A DNA stretch of 18,273 bases from positions 1 to 18,273 of the forward strand of contig CADBFL010000008.1 of assembly GCA_902793875.1 (NCBI GenBank). Reading direction: 5' to 3'. Source of the stretch: an uncultured Eubacteriales bacterium. GTDB taxonomy: Bacteria > Bacillota > Clostridia > Peptostreptococcales > Anaerovoracaceae. Of this stretch, positions 1-6,579 are shown piece by piece (position 1 is the stretch's first letter; each line of letters starts with the position of its first letter). Both the position numbers and the translations under genes were made by a program. The notes beneath the pieces were generated by a model. The model made no database searches, was not told the DNA's origin, and saw nothing but the letters and a program-made list of their open reading frames with translations.

Positions 1-69
1 GAAGCCGCAAGGAAGGCTGCTTACGTGTGGAACATAGGCAAGGTGATAAGAAGCGATCTGAGCGAATAG
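1..69 (+). CDS. C-terminal end of an unrecognised protein (partial, 5' end outside window)
   Basis: The first frame is open from base 1 and ends at a TAG at 67-69, giving a 22-residue tail (EARKAAYVWNIGKV followed by IRSDLSE). The tail is basic and helical-looking. Codon use fits the neighbouring genes. I do not recognise the family from so short a piece. It is followed by the gap promoter with no obvious terminator hairpin between, so read-through into gap is possible. That it is a real coding end is inferred only from the open frame at the window edge and its distance of 37 nt from the gap promoter. Confidence 0.45.
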   Translation, partial: EAARKAAYVWNIGKVIRSDLSE

Positions 70-105
70 GAACGAATACTTAAGCATATGTTCAGAAGCT
101 TTTGC

Positions 106-133
106 TTGATATTTCATTCCGGAATGATATACT
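106..133 (+). promoter_or_regulatory. Sigma-A type promoter of gap
   Basis: A -35 box TTGATA (106-111, 5 of 6 to consensus) and a -10 box TATACT (128-133, 5 of 6) are separated by 16 bp. Transcription would start near 140, leaving a leader of about 50 nt with a GAAGGAG ribosome binding site at 179-185, seven bases before the gap ATG. Confidence 0.7.
114..127. promoter_or_regulatory. Perfect 14-bp palindrome between the -35 and -10 boxes of gap (candidate operator)
   Basis: TCATTCC/GGAATGA is a perfect inverted repeat with no spacer. Allowing one mismatched pair (113/128) the symmetry extends to 111-130. It almost exactly fills the 16-bp spacer of the gap promoter, the position expected of a repressor operator or a spacer-binding activator site. 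The regulator is not identifiable here. Confidence 0.5.
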
Positions 134-192
134 AGACGCATATTAATAACAGATAATAAACCGTATTTTAAGGACACGGAAGGAGAACAATA

Positions 193-1203
193 ATGAGAGT
201 AGCAATCAATGGATTCGGACGTATCGGAAGACTTTCGTTCAGAAAGCTCTACAGAGAAAAAGATATCGAGATCGTTGCGATCAACGACCTTACAAGCCCT
301 CACATGCTTGCCTATCTTCTCAGAAACGACAGCGTTCAGAAGAGATTCGACGCAGAGGTGGAAGAAGCTGAAGACGGCATCATCGTTGACGGAAAGAAAT
401 TCCCGGTATACGCTGAGGCGGACGCCAGCAAGCTCCCTTGGGGAGAGCTCGGCATCGACGTCGTGCTCGAGTGCACCGGATTCTATACATCGAAAGAAAA
501 ATCGCAGGCTCACATCGATGCCGGCGCCAGGAAGGTCCTTATCTCGGCTCCTGCCGGCAACGATCTGCCGACCATCGTTTACGGAACCAACCACGAGACT
601 CTGACAAAAGAAGACACGATCGTATCCGGAGCTTCCTGCACGACAAACTGCCTCGCTCCTATGGCAAAGGCGCTTGCTGACTACAGAGAGCTCAGGACAG
701 GATTCATGACTACTATCCACGCATACACAGGCGACCAGATGATCCTCGACGGACCGCATAAAAAGGGCGACCTCAGAAGAGCCAGAGCCGGAGCCATCAA
801 CATCGTCCCTAACAGCACCGGCGCCGCCAAGGCCATCGGACTGGTCATCCCTGAACTCGCAGGCAAGCTGATCGGTTCCGCTCAGAGAGTACCTGTTCCT
901 TCGGGATCCATCACCATCCTCGATGCAACGCTCAAGGACATGACAGACACAGTATCCGTTGAGGGAATCAACGAGGCCATGAAGAACGCTGTTTCCGAAT
1001 CCTACGGATACACAGAAGAAGAGATCGTTTCAAGCGACGTCATCGGAATGAGCTACGGTTCGCTCTTCGACGCCACTCAGACTCTCGCGCAGCAGTGCGG
1101 CACTCACATCTTCGAGGTCAGAGTAGTCGCATGGTACGACAACGAGATGAGCTATGTGAGCCAGCTCTGCAGAACGCTCAAGCACATGGGCACGCTCATC
1201 TAG
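193..1203 (+). CDS. gap: Glyceraldehyde-3-phosphate dehydrogenase, NAD-type (type I)
   Basis: This is the glycolytic enzyme that oxidises glyceraldehyde 3-phosphate with phosphate and NAD to 1,3-bisphosphoglycerate in the cytosol. The 336-residue length is normal. Visible landmarks are the N-terminal Rossmann motif INGFGRIGR (residues 5-13), the acidic residue D32 in IVAINDL that favours NAD, the active-site stretch SGASCTTNC with catalytic Cys149, the partner His176 in TTIHAYTGDQ, and the C-terminal WYDNEMSY. The start is fixed by GAAGGAG seven bases upstream. All of its roughly 26 isoleucine codons read as ATC, a bias typical of very highly expressed genes and unlike neighbours such as the GtrA gene. 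It is flanked by its own promoter and a terminator, so it is probably monocistronic; pgk and tpi do not follow it, and no CggR-type regulator is visible. Confidence 0.97.
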   Translation: MRVAINGFGRIGRLSFRKLYREKDIEIVAINDLTSPHMLAYLLRNDSVQKRFDAEVEEAEDGIIVDGKKFPVYAEADASKLPWGELGIDVVLECTGFYTSKEKSQAHIDAGARKVLISAPAGNDLPTIVYGTNHETLTKEDTIVSGASCTTNCLAPMAKALADYRELRTGFMTTIHAYTGDQMILDGPHKKGDLRRARAGAINIVPNSTGAAKAIGLVIPELAGKLIGSAQRVPVPSGSITILDATLKDMTDTVSVEGINEAMKNAVSESYGYTEEEIVSSDVIGMSYGSLFDATQTLAQQCGTHIFEVRVVAWYDNEMSYVSQLCRTLKHMGTLI

Positions 1204-1234
1204 TCTGCAAAACGTTCAGAACAACGGATAAATC

Positions 1235-1263
1235 AAAAAACTCCGGCGGCAACCGGAGTTTTT
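1235..1263 (+). terminator. Rho-independent terminator after gap
   Basis: Stem CTCCGG (1241-1246) / CCGGAG (1253-1258) has a six-base loop, flanked by six A upstream and five T downstream. The A and T flanks pair as well, so it could act on either strand. It isolates gap from the downstream cluster. Confidence 0.88.
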
Positions 1264-1275
1264 GAATGAAAAAAG

Positions 1276-1284
1276 TGGTACAAT
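1276..1284 (+). promoter_or_regulatory. Possible extended -10 promoter for the HAD gene
   Basis: TGG-TACAAT is an extended -10 element (TG at 1276-1277, TACAAT at 1279-1284, 5 of 6 to consensus). No convincing -35 box lies 16-18 bp upstream, because that stretch is the gap terminator. Start would be near 1291, about 50 nt before the HAD start codon. It is the only promoter candidate I see in this gap. Confidence 0.35.
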
Positions 1285-1302
1285 CAATTTTAGTGGAGCA
1301 AA

Positions 1303-1320
1303 AAAGCAAATAAAGCAAAT
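1303..1320 (+). repeat. Tandem 9-bp repeat (AAAGCAAAT x2) in the leader of the HAD gene
   Basis: Two exact head-to-tail copies of AAAGCAAAT lie within an A-rich, G-poor leader just before the HAD start codon. No good Shine-Dalgarno sequence is present (the best is AAGAAG more than a dozen bases upstream of the ATG). The A-rich unstructured leader may substitute for it. Function unknown; it may be chance in an A-rich stretch. Confidence 0.4.
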
Positions 1321-1341
1321 AAGAAGAAAAACTGAAAATTT

Positions 1342-1974
1342 ATGAATGTATATGATTTTGACGGAACGATTTTTTATTCGGACTGTTCCATAGGCTTTGC
1401 ATTGTGGTGCATGAAGCGCCACCCGAAACTGTGGTTTACATACTTTCCGGGCGTGATAAAGAGCCTGATACTTCACAAAATAGGCAAGCTGCCGAATTAC
1501 CGGCTGCAGCGAGATCAGTTCAGCTATCTGACTATGATAGACGATTTTGATGAACAGATCGAACGTTACTGGGACAAGTACGAAAGCAGGATATCAGAGT
1601 GGTATCTGGCTCAGAAGAGACCTGATGATCTTATCATCAGCGCATCTCCGGAGTGTATTATCGGGCCTATAGCCAGGAGGCTGGGCGTGAATTACATGGC
1701 TACGGAATATGACCGCGAATACGGGATATTTCTCCATAATCTGATGTATGCAAAGGAGAAGGCTAAGTACATCATCGATCACGGCTTTCCGATGATCGAG
1801 AATTTCTACTCCGATTCTCTTGCTGATACGCCGCTGGCTCTGTGTGCCGAAAAGGCGCATCTGGTCAAAGATCATGCCACCACTGTCGTCGACTGGCCTG
1901 ATCTGGATGACGAGACCATGGCCAGGGTAAAAGAGAAGATCGATACCGGATGGAACATCCATCTCAGGGAGTAA
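1342..1974 (+). CDS. HAD-superfamily (subclass IB, phosphoserine-phosphatase-like) hydrolase
   Basis: The 210-residue protein carries the HAD motifs in order: motif I DFDGT (nucleophile Asp5, acid/base Asp7), motif II IISAS with Ser100, a lysine-rich stretch near 138-142 for motif III, and motif IV YSDSLADTPL with Asp158 and Asp162. The helical insert after motif I (about 15-90) is the cap typical of HAD-IB enzymes. It probably removes phosphate from a small phosphorylated metabolite or lipid headgroup; the substrate cannot be read. From general knowledge, this HAD type is often seen next to GtrA membrane proteins in Clostridia; here a GtrA gene lies 2.7 kb downstream with two genes between. 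Translation start ATG 1342 has only a weak ribosome binding site, but motif I at residue 5 supports this start. Confidence 0.85.
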   Translation: MNVYDFDGTIFYSDCSIGFALWCMKRHPKLWFTYFPGVIKSLILHKIGKLPNYRLQRDQFSYLTMIDDFDEQIERYWDKYESRISEWYLAQKRPDDLIISASPECIIGPIARRLGVNYMATEYDREYGIFLHNLMYAKEKAKYIIDHGFPMIENFYSDSLADTPLALCAEKAHLVKDHATTVVDWPDLDDETMARVKEKIDTGWNIHLRE

Positions 1975-1988
1975 GAATCTCTTTTCCG

Positions 1989-2017
1989 GTGACCACGGGT
2001 TACAACCGAAATATGAT
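1989..2017 (+). promoter_or_regulatory. Possible promoter for the aminotransferase-aldolase-GtrA genes
   Basis: GTGACC (1989-1994, 4 of 6 to TTGACA) and TATGAT (2012-2017, 5 of 6 to TATAAT) are spaced by 17 bp in the 89-nt gap after the HAD gene. The predicted start is near 2024. Read-through from the HAD gene remains equally possible because no terminator lies between. Confidence 0.4.
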
Positions 2018-2063
2018 ACGTTTCAAGCGCAATGAAGCATAGGGACACAAGAGGGGGAGTAAA

Positions 2064-3545
2064 ATGGCATATAACGGATGGGCAATAGACGAATACTTGG
2101 ATGCGGAAGCGGTCAACAGACAGCTTGATGAACTCAAGAGAGGGCCTGTGTACGGCGTAAAGCCGGAGGCACTTGCCGGATACGAAAAAGACTATTTTGA
2201 AGAAAAGTGCGCCGGTTCAAAGGCTTTGATCGAAGAAGCCAAAGGGTATATCCCGGGCGGTGTCCAGCATAATCTGGCATTCAATTATCCGTTCCCGCTG
2301 GCGATCGCAAAAGCCGAAGGAGCATATTTGTATGATGTCGACGGAAACAGGTACTACGACCTGCTGCAGGCCGGCGGACCTACGATTATCGGCAGCAACG
2401 ATCCGGTCGTAAAACAGGCAGTCATCGATATCATAAATGAATGCGGTCCGTCAACAGGACTCTTCCACGAGTACGAGCTGAAGCTGGCAAAGAAAATAAG
2501 CGAGTGCGTGCCGAGCGTTGACAAGTTCAGGATGCTCGGATCAGGCACCGAGGCATGCATGGCAGCGGCCAGGGTTGCAAGGCTCAGGACAGGACACAGA
2601 AACATAATCAAGATGGGCGGGGCGTATCACGGATGGAGCGATCAGCTCGCATACGGCATAAGGATACCCGGTACGAAGGGTATACAGTCGAAAGGACTGC
2701 CGGGATATGTGCATCTGCATACTCACACATTCTTTCCGGGAGATCTTGAGGATCTGGAGCGCAAGCTCAGGGTCTGCCAGCTCGAAGGCGGTACAGCAGC
2801 TGTATTCATCGAACCGATAGGACCTGAGAGCGGTACAAGGCCTGTAACGAAGGCCTTTGTCAGGGGCTGCGAGAGGCTGGCTCATCAGTACGGCGCGCTC
2901 CTGGTCTGCGATGAGGTCGTCACCGGATTCAGGATCGGACTCGGAGGAGCCCAGGGATATTTCGGTATTGATCCTGATCTCACGATCTTCGGTAAAGTCA
3001 TTGCCGGCGGATATCCGGGAGCCGGAGGTATAGGCGGTCACGAGGACTGCATGGCTCATCTCGGAGCCGGAATCGATGCATCGGGCAAAAAGATCAAAAA
3101 GGCACTTTGCGGCGGTACTCTTGCGGCTACGCCTGTTTCATGCGTTGCGGGTTATACGGCGATCTGTGAGATTGAAAAACGTAACGCCTGTGAGACGGCA
3201 GGCCGCATGGGAGACAGGCTCACAAAAGGACTGCAGGAACTGATCAAAAAGCATGGCCTGCCTTTCGTGGCATTCAATCAGGGTTCGGTATGCCACCTTG
3301 ACAGCGTCGGCACCATGCAGTATGCGATAGACTGGAAAAAACCGTGGAAACTCCCGATGATACTGAAGGAGACAGGCCGCAGGCAGATAGAGATGGAACA
3401 CATCGGAGCTGCATACATGGCAGAGGGCATCGTCACTCTGGCAGGTTCGAGGCTGTATACGAGCGCGGCATATACAGAGGACATGATCGACGATGTGCTC
3501 GCAAGGTTCGACAGGGTTTTTGAAAACTGCGGACTGCTTGACTGA
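2064..3545 (+). CDS. Class III PLP-dependent aminotransferase, glutamate-1-semialdehyde-aminomutase-like
   Basis: At 493 residues it carries the class III fold signatures: PGGV (64-67), DVDGNRYYDLL (91-101), SGTEA (160-164) binding PLP phosphate, YHGWSD (188-193), cofactor-ring aspartate in CDEVVTGFR (Asp283), and the Schiff-base lysine in FGKVIAGG (Lys311). These patterns match glutamate-1-semialdehyde 2,1-aminomutase more closely than ornithine or GABA aminotransferases. However, an N-terminal extension of about 55 residues and an insertion after residue 330 make it longer than HemL (about 430). No heme genes are nearby, so HemL function is doubtful. It likely transaminates or isomerises an amino-aldehyde or keto compound in a pathway shared with the following aldolase. 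Start ATG 2064 has the strong site GAGGGGGAG at 2051-2059. The aldolase gene starts 44 nt after its stop. Confidence 0.88.
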   Translation: MAYNGWAIDEYLDAEAVNRQLDELKRGPVYGVKPEALAGYEKDYFEEKCAGSKALIEEAKGYIPGGVQHNLAFNYPFPLAIAKAEGAYLYDVDGNRYYDLLQAGGPTIIGSNDPVVKQAVIDIINECGPSTGLFHEYELKLAKKISECVPSVDKFRMLGSGTEACMAAARVARLRTGHRNIIKMGGAYHGWSDQLAYGIRIPGTKGIQSKGLPGYVHLHTHTFFPGDLEDLERKLRVCQLEGGTAAVFIEPIGPESGTRPVTKAFVRGCERLAHQYGALLVCDEVVTGFRIGLGGAQGYFGIDPDLTIFGKVIAGGYPGAGGIGGHEDCMAHLGAGIDASGKKIKKALCGGTLAATPVSCVAGYTAICEIEKRNACETAGRMGDRLTKGLQELIKKHGLPFVAFNQGSVCHLDSVGTMQYAIDWKKPWKLPMILKETGRRQIEMEHIGAAYMAEGIVTLAGSRLYTSAAYTEDMIDDVLARFDRVFENCGLLD

Positions 3546-3589
3546 TTTTCAGTTATTGACCGAACAACAGCGTGACATGGAGAAAAACA

Positions 3590-4657
3590 ATGTATTACAC
3601 AGAATCAGAAGCCAGAAAACTGGTTATAGAGGCCGGACGCAGACTGCATGAAGAAAAGCTGGTCGCACGCACCTGGGGCAATGTAAGCGCCAGGATCAGC
3701 GAAGACAGTTTTGTGATCACTCCGAGCGGAAGGGCGTATGAGGATCTCAGAGAAGAAGACCTTGCAGTCGTGAAGACTGACTGCTCGTACGAAGGAGACA
3801 TAAAACCCAGCAGCGAAAAAGGCGTGCATGCCGATGCTTACATGCTCAGGGGCGATGTCAGCTTTATCGTGCATACCCACCAGTACTACGCTTCGGCTGT
3901 CGCGGCGGACTGCAGGAGCACGCAGTTCGCTCCGTGCGCTTCGTACGGGCTTCCGGGCACTTCAAAACTCAGAAAAAACATGAGAGCATGCATCATCGCT
4001 CACCCGGATGCAGATGCTTTCCTCATGGCAAGACACGGGACGCTCATGCTCGCATCCGGCCCGGATGATGCCTATGCTCTGGCATACGGACTCGAAGAAA
4101 AATGCAGAGCGCTTGTAGAGGCGAGAGTGCCGAGCTATGATACAGTGAAGCAAGCCGGTTTCGATACCGGCAGGATAGATATCCGGGAAATGCCGTTTGT
4201 AAAGATAGCTGACGATCCGTTCGTCATGGAGTGCTGCAAGGCAGGCGTGAAAGTCGGAGCATATATCGATGACTTCGCTCAGATCATAGGTCCGGATATC
4301 CGGGTAGTCGAAAATGACGAATGGGCCGCAGAGAGAGCGCTTCTCGGATATTCGACAGGACAGACGGCAAGGATATTTGCTGCGAAGAAGATCCCGATGA
4401 CCGGTGCCCTCGACATGATGGGAGGACAGCACCCGGCCCTGAATCCAGCCATAGGCAGGAACGCCGTCCTTGTCAGAGGCGTGGGCGCGGTATGCATAGG
4501 AAAGACCGAAAGCGATGCCGAAGCCGCCGCTGCTGTCTGCTCAAAGAACTGCGCTGCCGCGTGCTATGCAAGAAATGTGAGACCGATGAACGCATTCGAT
4601 GCGAGACTGCAGAGATATGTGTATCTGACAAAGTATTCCGCACAGATCGACGGGTAA
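3590..4657 (+). CDS. Class II aldolase/adducin-family protein with a degenerate second half
   Basis: Residues 1 to about 190 are a class II (zinc) aldolase/epimerase domain of the fuculose-phosphate type: TWGNVSAR (28-35), TPSG (44-47), catalytic Glu76 in SSEKGVH, zinc ligands His95 and His97 in VHTHQ, and a third ligand His149 in MARHG. It would cleave or form a C-C bond next to a hydroxy-ketone, often phosphorylated. Residues about 200-355 add a second segment whose VLVRGVGAVCIGKTESDAEA resembles the first domain's LMARHGTLMLASGPDDAYA but lacks the metal histidine; it recalls the segment that follows the aldolase domain in rhamnulose-phosphate-aldolase/dehydrogenase fusions. No dehydrogenase domain follows. 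I chose ATG 3590 (355 residues) over GTG 3572 because GGAG at 3579-3582 sits seven bases before it. Likely co-transcribed with the aminotransferase. Confidence 0.85.
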   Translation: MYYTESEARKLVIEAGRRLHEEKLVARTWGNVSARISEDSFVITPSGRAYEDLREEDLAVVKTDCSYEGDIKPSSEKGVHADAYMLRGDVSFIVHTHQYYASAVAADCRSTQFAPCASYGLPGTSKLRKNMRACIIAHPDADAFLMARHGTLMLASGPDDAYALAYGLEEKCRALVEARVPSYDTVKQAGFDTGRIDIREMPFVKIADDPFVMECCKAGVKVGAYIDDFAQIIGPDIRVVENDEWAAERALLGYSTGQTARIFAAKKIPMTGALDMMGGQHPALNPAIGRNAVLVRGVGAVCIGKTESDAEAAAAVCSKNCAAACYARNVRPMNAFDARLQRYVYLTKYSAQIDG

Positions 4658-4674
4658 GAGGAAAGCGCTGAACG

Positions 4675-5133
4675 ATGGAAGAAACAAATCACAAAGAGAA
4701 CAGAAAAGAGGTCTTCAGAGCGATAAAGTTCGCGCTGGTATCCGCGTCTGCGGGCATAGTCGAGATAGGCGTGTTCACCCTGCTGAACGAGCTTACGGAC
4801 ATGAAATACTGGCCGTGCTATCTTATAGCTCTCGTGGCGTCAGTAGTATGGTGCTTCACCATCAACAGACGCTACACATTCATGTCGACAAAGAACGTCC
4901 CGCGGGCCATGGCGATGGTATTCGCGTTCTATGTGGTGTTCACTCCGGCTTCCACGATACTGGGCAATTATCTGGCGGAGACTCTGCACTGGAACGAATA
5001 TCTGGTCACGGGGATAAACATGGCGCTGAACCTGTCGCTCGAATACCTGTATGATACTTTCGTGGTATACAGGGGCGAAATGGATAACAACGACATCGCC
5101 GCCAGAGAAGCCGCTAAAGAAAAACAATCATAA
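4675..5133 (+). CDS. GtrA-family small membrane protein
   Basis: The 152-residue protein has four hydrophobic segments (about 17-39, 46-63, 77-98 and 108-128) and the family hallmark NRRYTF (64-69) just after the second segment, preceded by KFALVSASAGIVE. GtrA proteins are membrane proteins linked to polyprenyl-phosphate-bound sugars or cell-surface polysaccharide decoration; the precise role is unknown for most. The N-terminus (first 15 residues) is charged and the C-terminus is hydrophilic and acidic/basic. The ribosome binding site GAGGA (4658-4662) begins directly after the aldolase stop codon, 12 bases before ATG 4675, so it is in the same operon. Six of its eight isoleucine codons are ATA, in contrast with gap. 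It ends in a strong terminator. Confidence 0.88.
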   Translation: MEETNHKENRKEVFRAIKFALVSASAGIVEIGVFTLLNELTDMKYWPCYLIALVASVVWCFTINRRYTFMSTKNVPRAMAMVFAFYVVFTPASTILGNYLAETLHWNEYLVTGINMALNLSLEYLYDTFVVYRGEMDNNDIAAREAAKEKQS

Positions 5134-5136
5134 ATT

Positions 5137-5198
5137 AAAAAGTGTTATTACCGCGACGAGGCGAGAGCCGTGCTCTGCGAAGGGTAATAACACTTTTT
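5137..5198. terminator. Bidirectional terminator with a 16-bp perfect stem between convergent genes
   Basis: The arm at 5137-5152 (AAAAAGTGTTATTACC) is the exact reverse complement of 5183-5198, with a 30-nt loop. Inside the loop a second small hairpin forms (AGAGC 5164-5168 / GCTCT 5172-5176, loop CGT). Each strand ends the stem in five T, so it can terminate the GtrA operon on + and the cysteine desulfurase gene on -. Its last base overlaps the stop codon of the minus-strand gene. Confidence 0.85.
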
Positions 5199-6355
5199 CA
5201 GTTACAGATCTCTTTGAGGGCCCTGATCGCTGCGTCGACTTCTTCTTCGGTATTGAAATTACCGAAACTGAAGCGGATGGTGCCGACAGGGAAGGTGCCG
5301 AGCGTCTTATGCGCGTTCGGAGCGCAGTGAAGACCGACTCTTGTCATGATGCCGTACTCGAAGTCCAGTCTGAACGCCGCATCGGCGCAGTCCACCCCGA
5401 GGGTCTGTATCGATACGACTCCGGTGCGGCCTTCGATGCCTTTGAGCCCGATCGTCTTCAGTTTGCCGGACTCTTCGAGCGGCGCGATGCCGTCAAGGAA
5501 TCTCTTCGTAAGCCCGAGCTCGTGCGCTGCTATGGCGTCGAGCCCTTTTTCATTTATCCATTTCAGAGAGGCGTGAAGGCCTACTATCCCCGGAAGGTTC
5601 ATGGTGCCCGGCTCGAATCTGTCAGGCATGAAGTCCGGGATCTCTTCTGTGTGGCTGATCGAGCCCGTGCCGCCTGAGAGGAGAGGGTCGATAAGAGGTA
5701 TCATGCCCTCGTCCAGTATGAAGCCGCCTATGCCCTGAGGGCCGAGCAGAGACTTGTGTCCAGTGAAGCAAAGAGCGTCTATGTGCATCTCCTTCATGTC
5801 GATCGGGATCACTCCGGCGGACTGAGCGGAATCGACGATGAATTTCAGGCCGTGTTTTTTACAGATCTCTCCGACCTCTTTGACCGGATTCAGTGTGCCG
5901 ACCAGATTGCTCGCATGTGTCATCACTATGGCGACCGTTTCGGGTCTTATCATGGACTCGACTTTATCGAGCTCGAGCTCGCCGGTGTTCTTTCCCGGTA
6001 TCCTGTCAAAGCTGACGCCTTTCTTTTCGAGCTGGACGAGAGGGCGCATCACAGCGTTGTGCTCCATCGAGGAGCAGAGTATGTGATCGCCCGGCTTCAG
6101 GAAACCCTTGAGGACCACGTTGAGTGATTCCGTGATGTTCTTGGTGAAGACCACGTTCTTGCAGTCGGAGCCTCCGAACATCTCAGCCAGCATCTCGCGG
6201 GTCTCGAAGACGGTCCCCTCAAGATCGTACGCAGCCTGATATCCGCCGCGGTTTATGTTCGTTCCGACGCTTGTCATATATTCATATACGGCGTCAGCGA
6301 CTTCCTTCGGCTTAGGGAATGAAGTTGCGCCATTGTCAAGATATATCCGTTCCAT
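5198..6355 (-). CDS. Aminotransferase class V / cysteine desulfurase-like PLP enzyme
   Basis: At 385 residues, this resembles the NifS/SufS-like family sometimes called EF2568-type cysteine desulfurases or selenocysteine lyase-like. Visible are the start IYLDNGATSFPKP, SSMEHNA with PLP-stacking His99, VDSAQSAG with Asp175 and Gln178, FTGHKSLLGPQG with Schiff-base Lys201, and GLHCAPNAHKTLGT with catalytic Cys344. It would remove sulfur (or selenium) from cysteine, giving alanine and a persulfide. No iscU, sufU or selenium gene is adjacent, so the acceptor is unknown. Of three in-frame ATGs at the 5' end, the first (6373) lies inside the GGAGG ribosome binding site (6367-6371) and the second is only two bases from it; the third (6355) matches the usual family N-terminus and is chosen. 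I could not assign a convincing minus-strand promoter in the 6374-6480 stretch. Confidence 0.88.
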   Translation of the reverse strand: MERIYLDNGATSFPKPKEVADAVYEYMTSVGTNINRGGYQAAYDLEGTVFETREMLAEMFGGSDCKNVVFTKNITESLNVVLKGFLKPGDHILCSSMEHNAVMRPLVQLEKKGVSFDRIPGKNTGELELDKVESMIRPETVAIVMTHASNLVGTLNPVKEVGEICKKHGLKFIVDSAQSAGVIPIDMKEMHIDALCFTGHKSLLGPQGIGGFILDEGMIPLIDPLLSGGTGSISHTEEIPDFMPDRFEPGTMNLPGIVGLHASLKWINEKGLDAIAAHELGLTKRFLDGIAPLEESGKLKTIGLKGIEGRTGVVSIQTLGVDCADAAFRLDFEYGIMTRVGLHCAPNAHKTLGTFPVGTIRFSFGNFNTEEEVDAAIRALKEICN

Positions 6356-6487
6356 TTGAATCATTACCTCCATGCACTATGATAACGCATGTTTCAATAA
6401 ATATACACGGTTTGCATAATAGAAAAAAACTATAATCAAAGGGCGCTTCGAGTTTGACTAAAAAAAAGGCAAACGGCAACAGTTTAG

Positions 6488-6516
6488 TTGAATCCGCGCT
6501 TCTTATTTAATATAAT
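6488..6516 (+). promoter_or_regulatory. Sigma-A promoter of the murC-prs-pth-mfd run
   Basis: TTGAAT (6488-6493, 4 of 6) and a perfect TATAAT (6511-6516) are separated by 17 bp in the divergent gap between the cysteine desulfurase-like gene and murC. The predicted start is near 6523, giving a leader of about 57 nt with AGGGG at 6564-6568 as the ribosome binding site. A second TATAAT at 6431-6436 lacks a -35 box. Confidence 0.75.
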
Positions 6517-6579
6517 CAGAACAGGCGCAATGCCTGCAGATCAGATGAATATTATGACTCATCAGGGGTAAATCAGCAT

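Noticed and set aside
2064..3545. Naming the aminotransferase hemL
   Set aside because: The family motifs fit, but extra length and absence of other heme genes make the specific function unsupported.
3572..3589. GTG 3572 as start of the aldolase
   Set aside because: The ATG at 3590 has GGAG at the proper distance and matches the family N-terminus; the GTG has no ribosome binding site.
5051..5677. 208-residue plus-strand open frame across the GtrA end, the terminator and the desulfurase gene
   Set aside because: It crosses a 16-bp-stem terminator and runs antisense to a well-supported PLP enzyme; composition is Arg/Asp/Glu-rich, as expected of a shadow frame.
6431..6436. Second TATAAT as an additional murC promoter
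   Set aside because: No -35 box at 15-19 bp spacing; the TTGAAT-17-TATAAT at 6488-6516 is clearly better.
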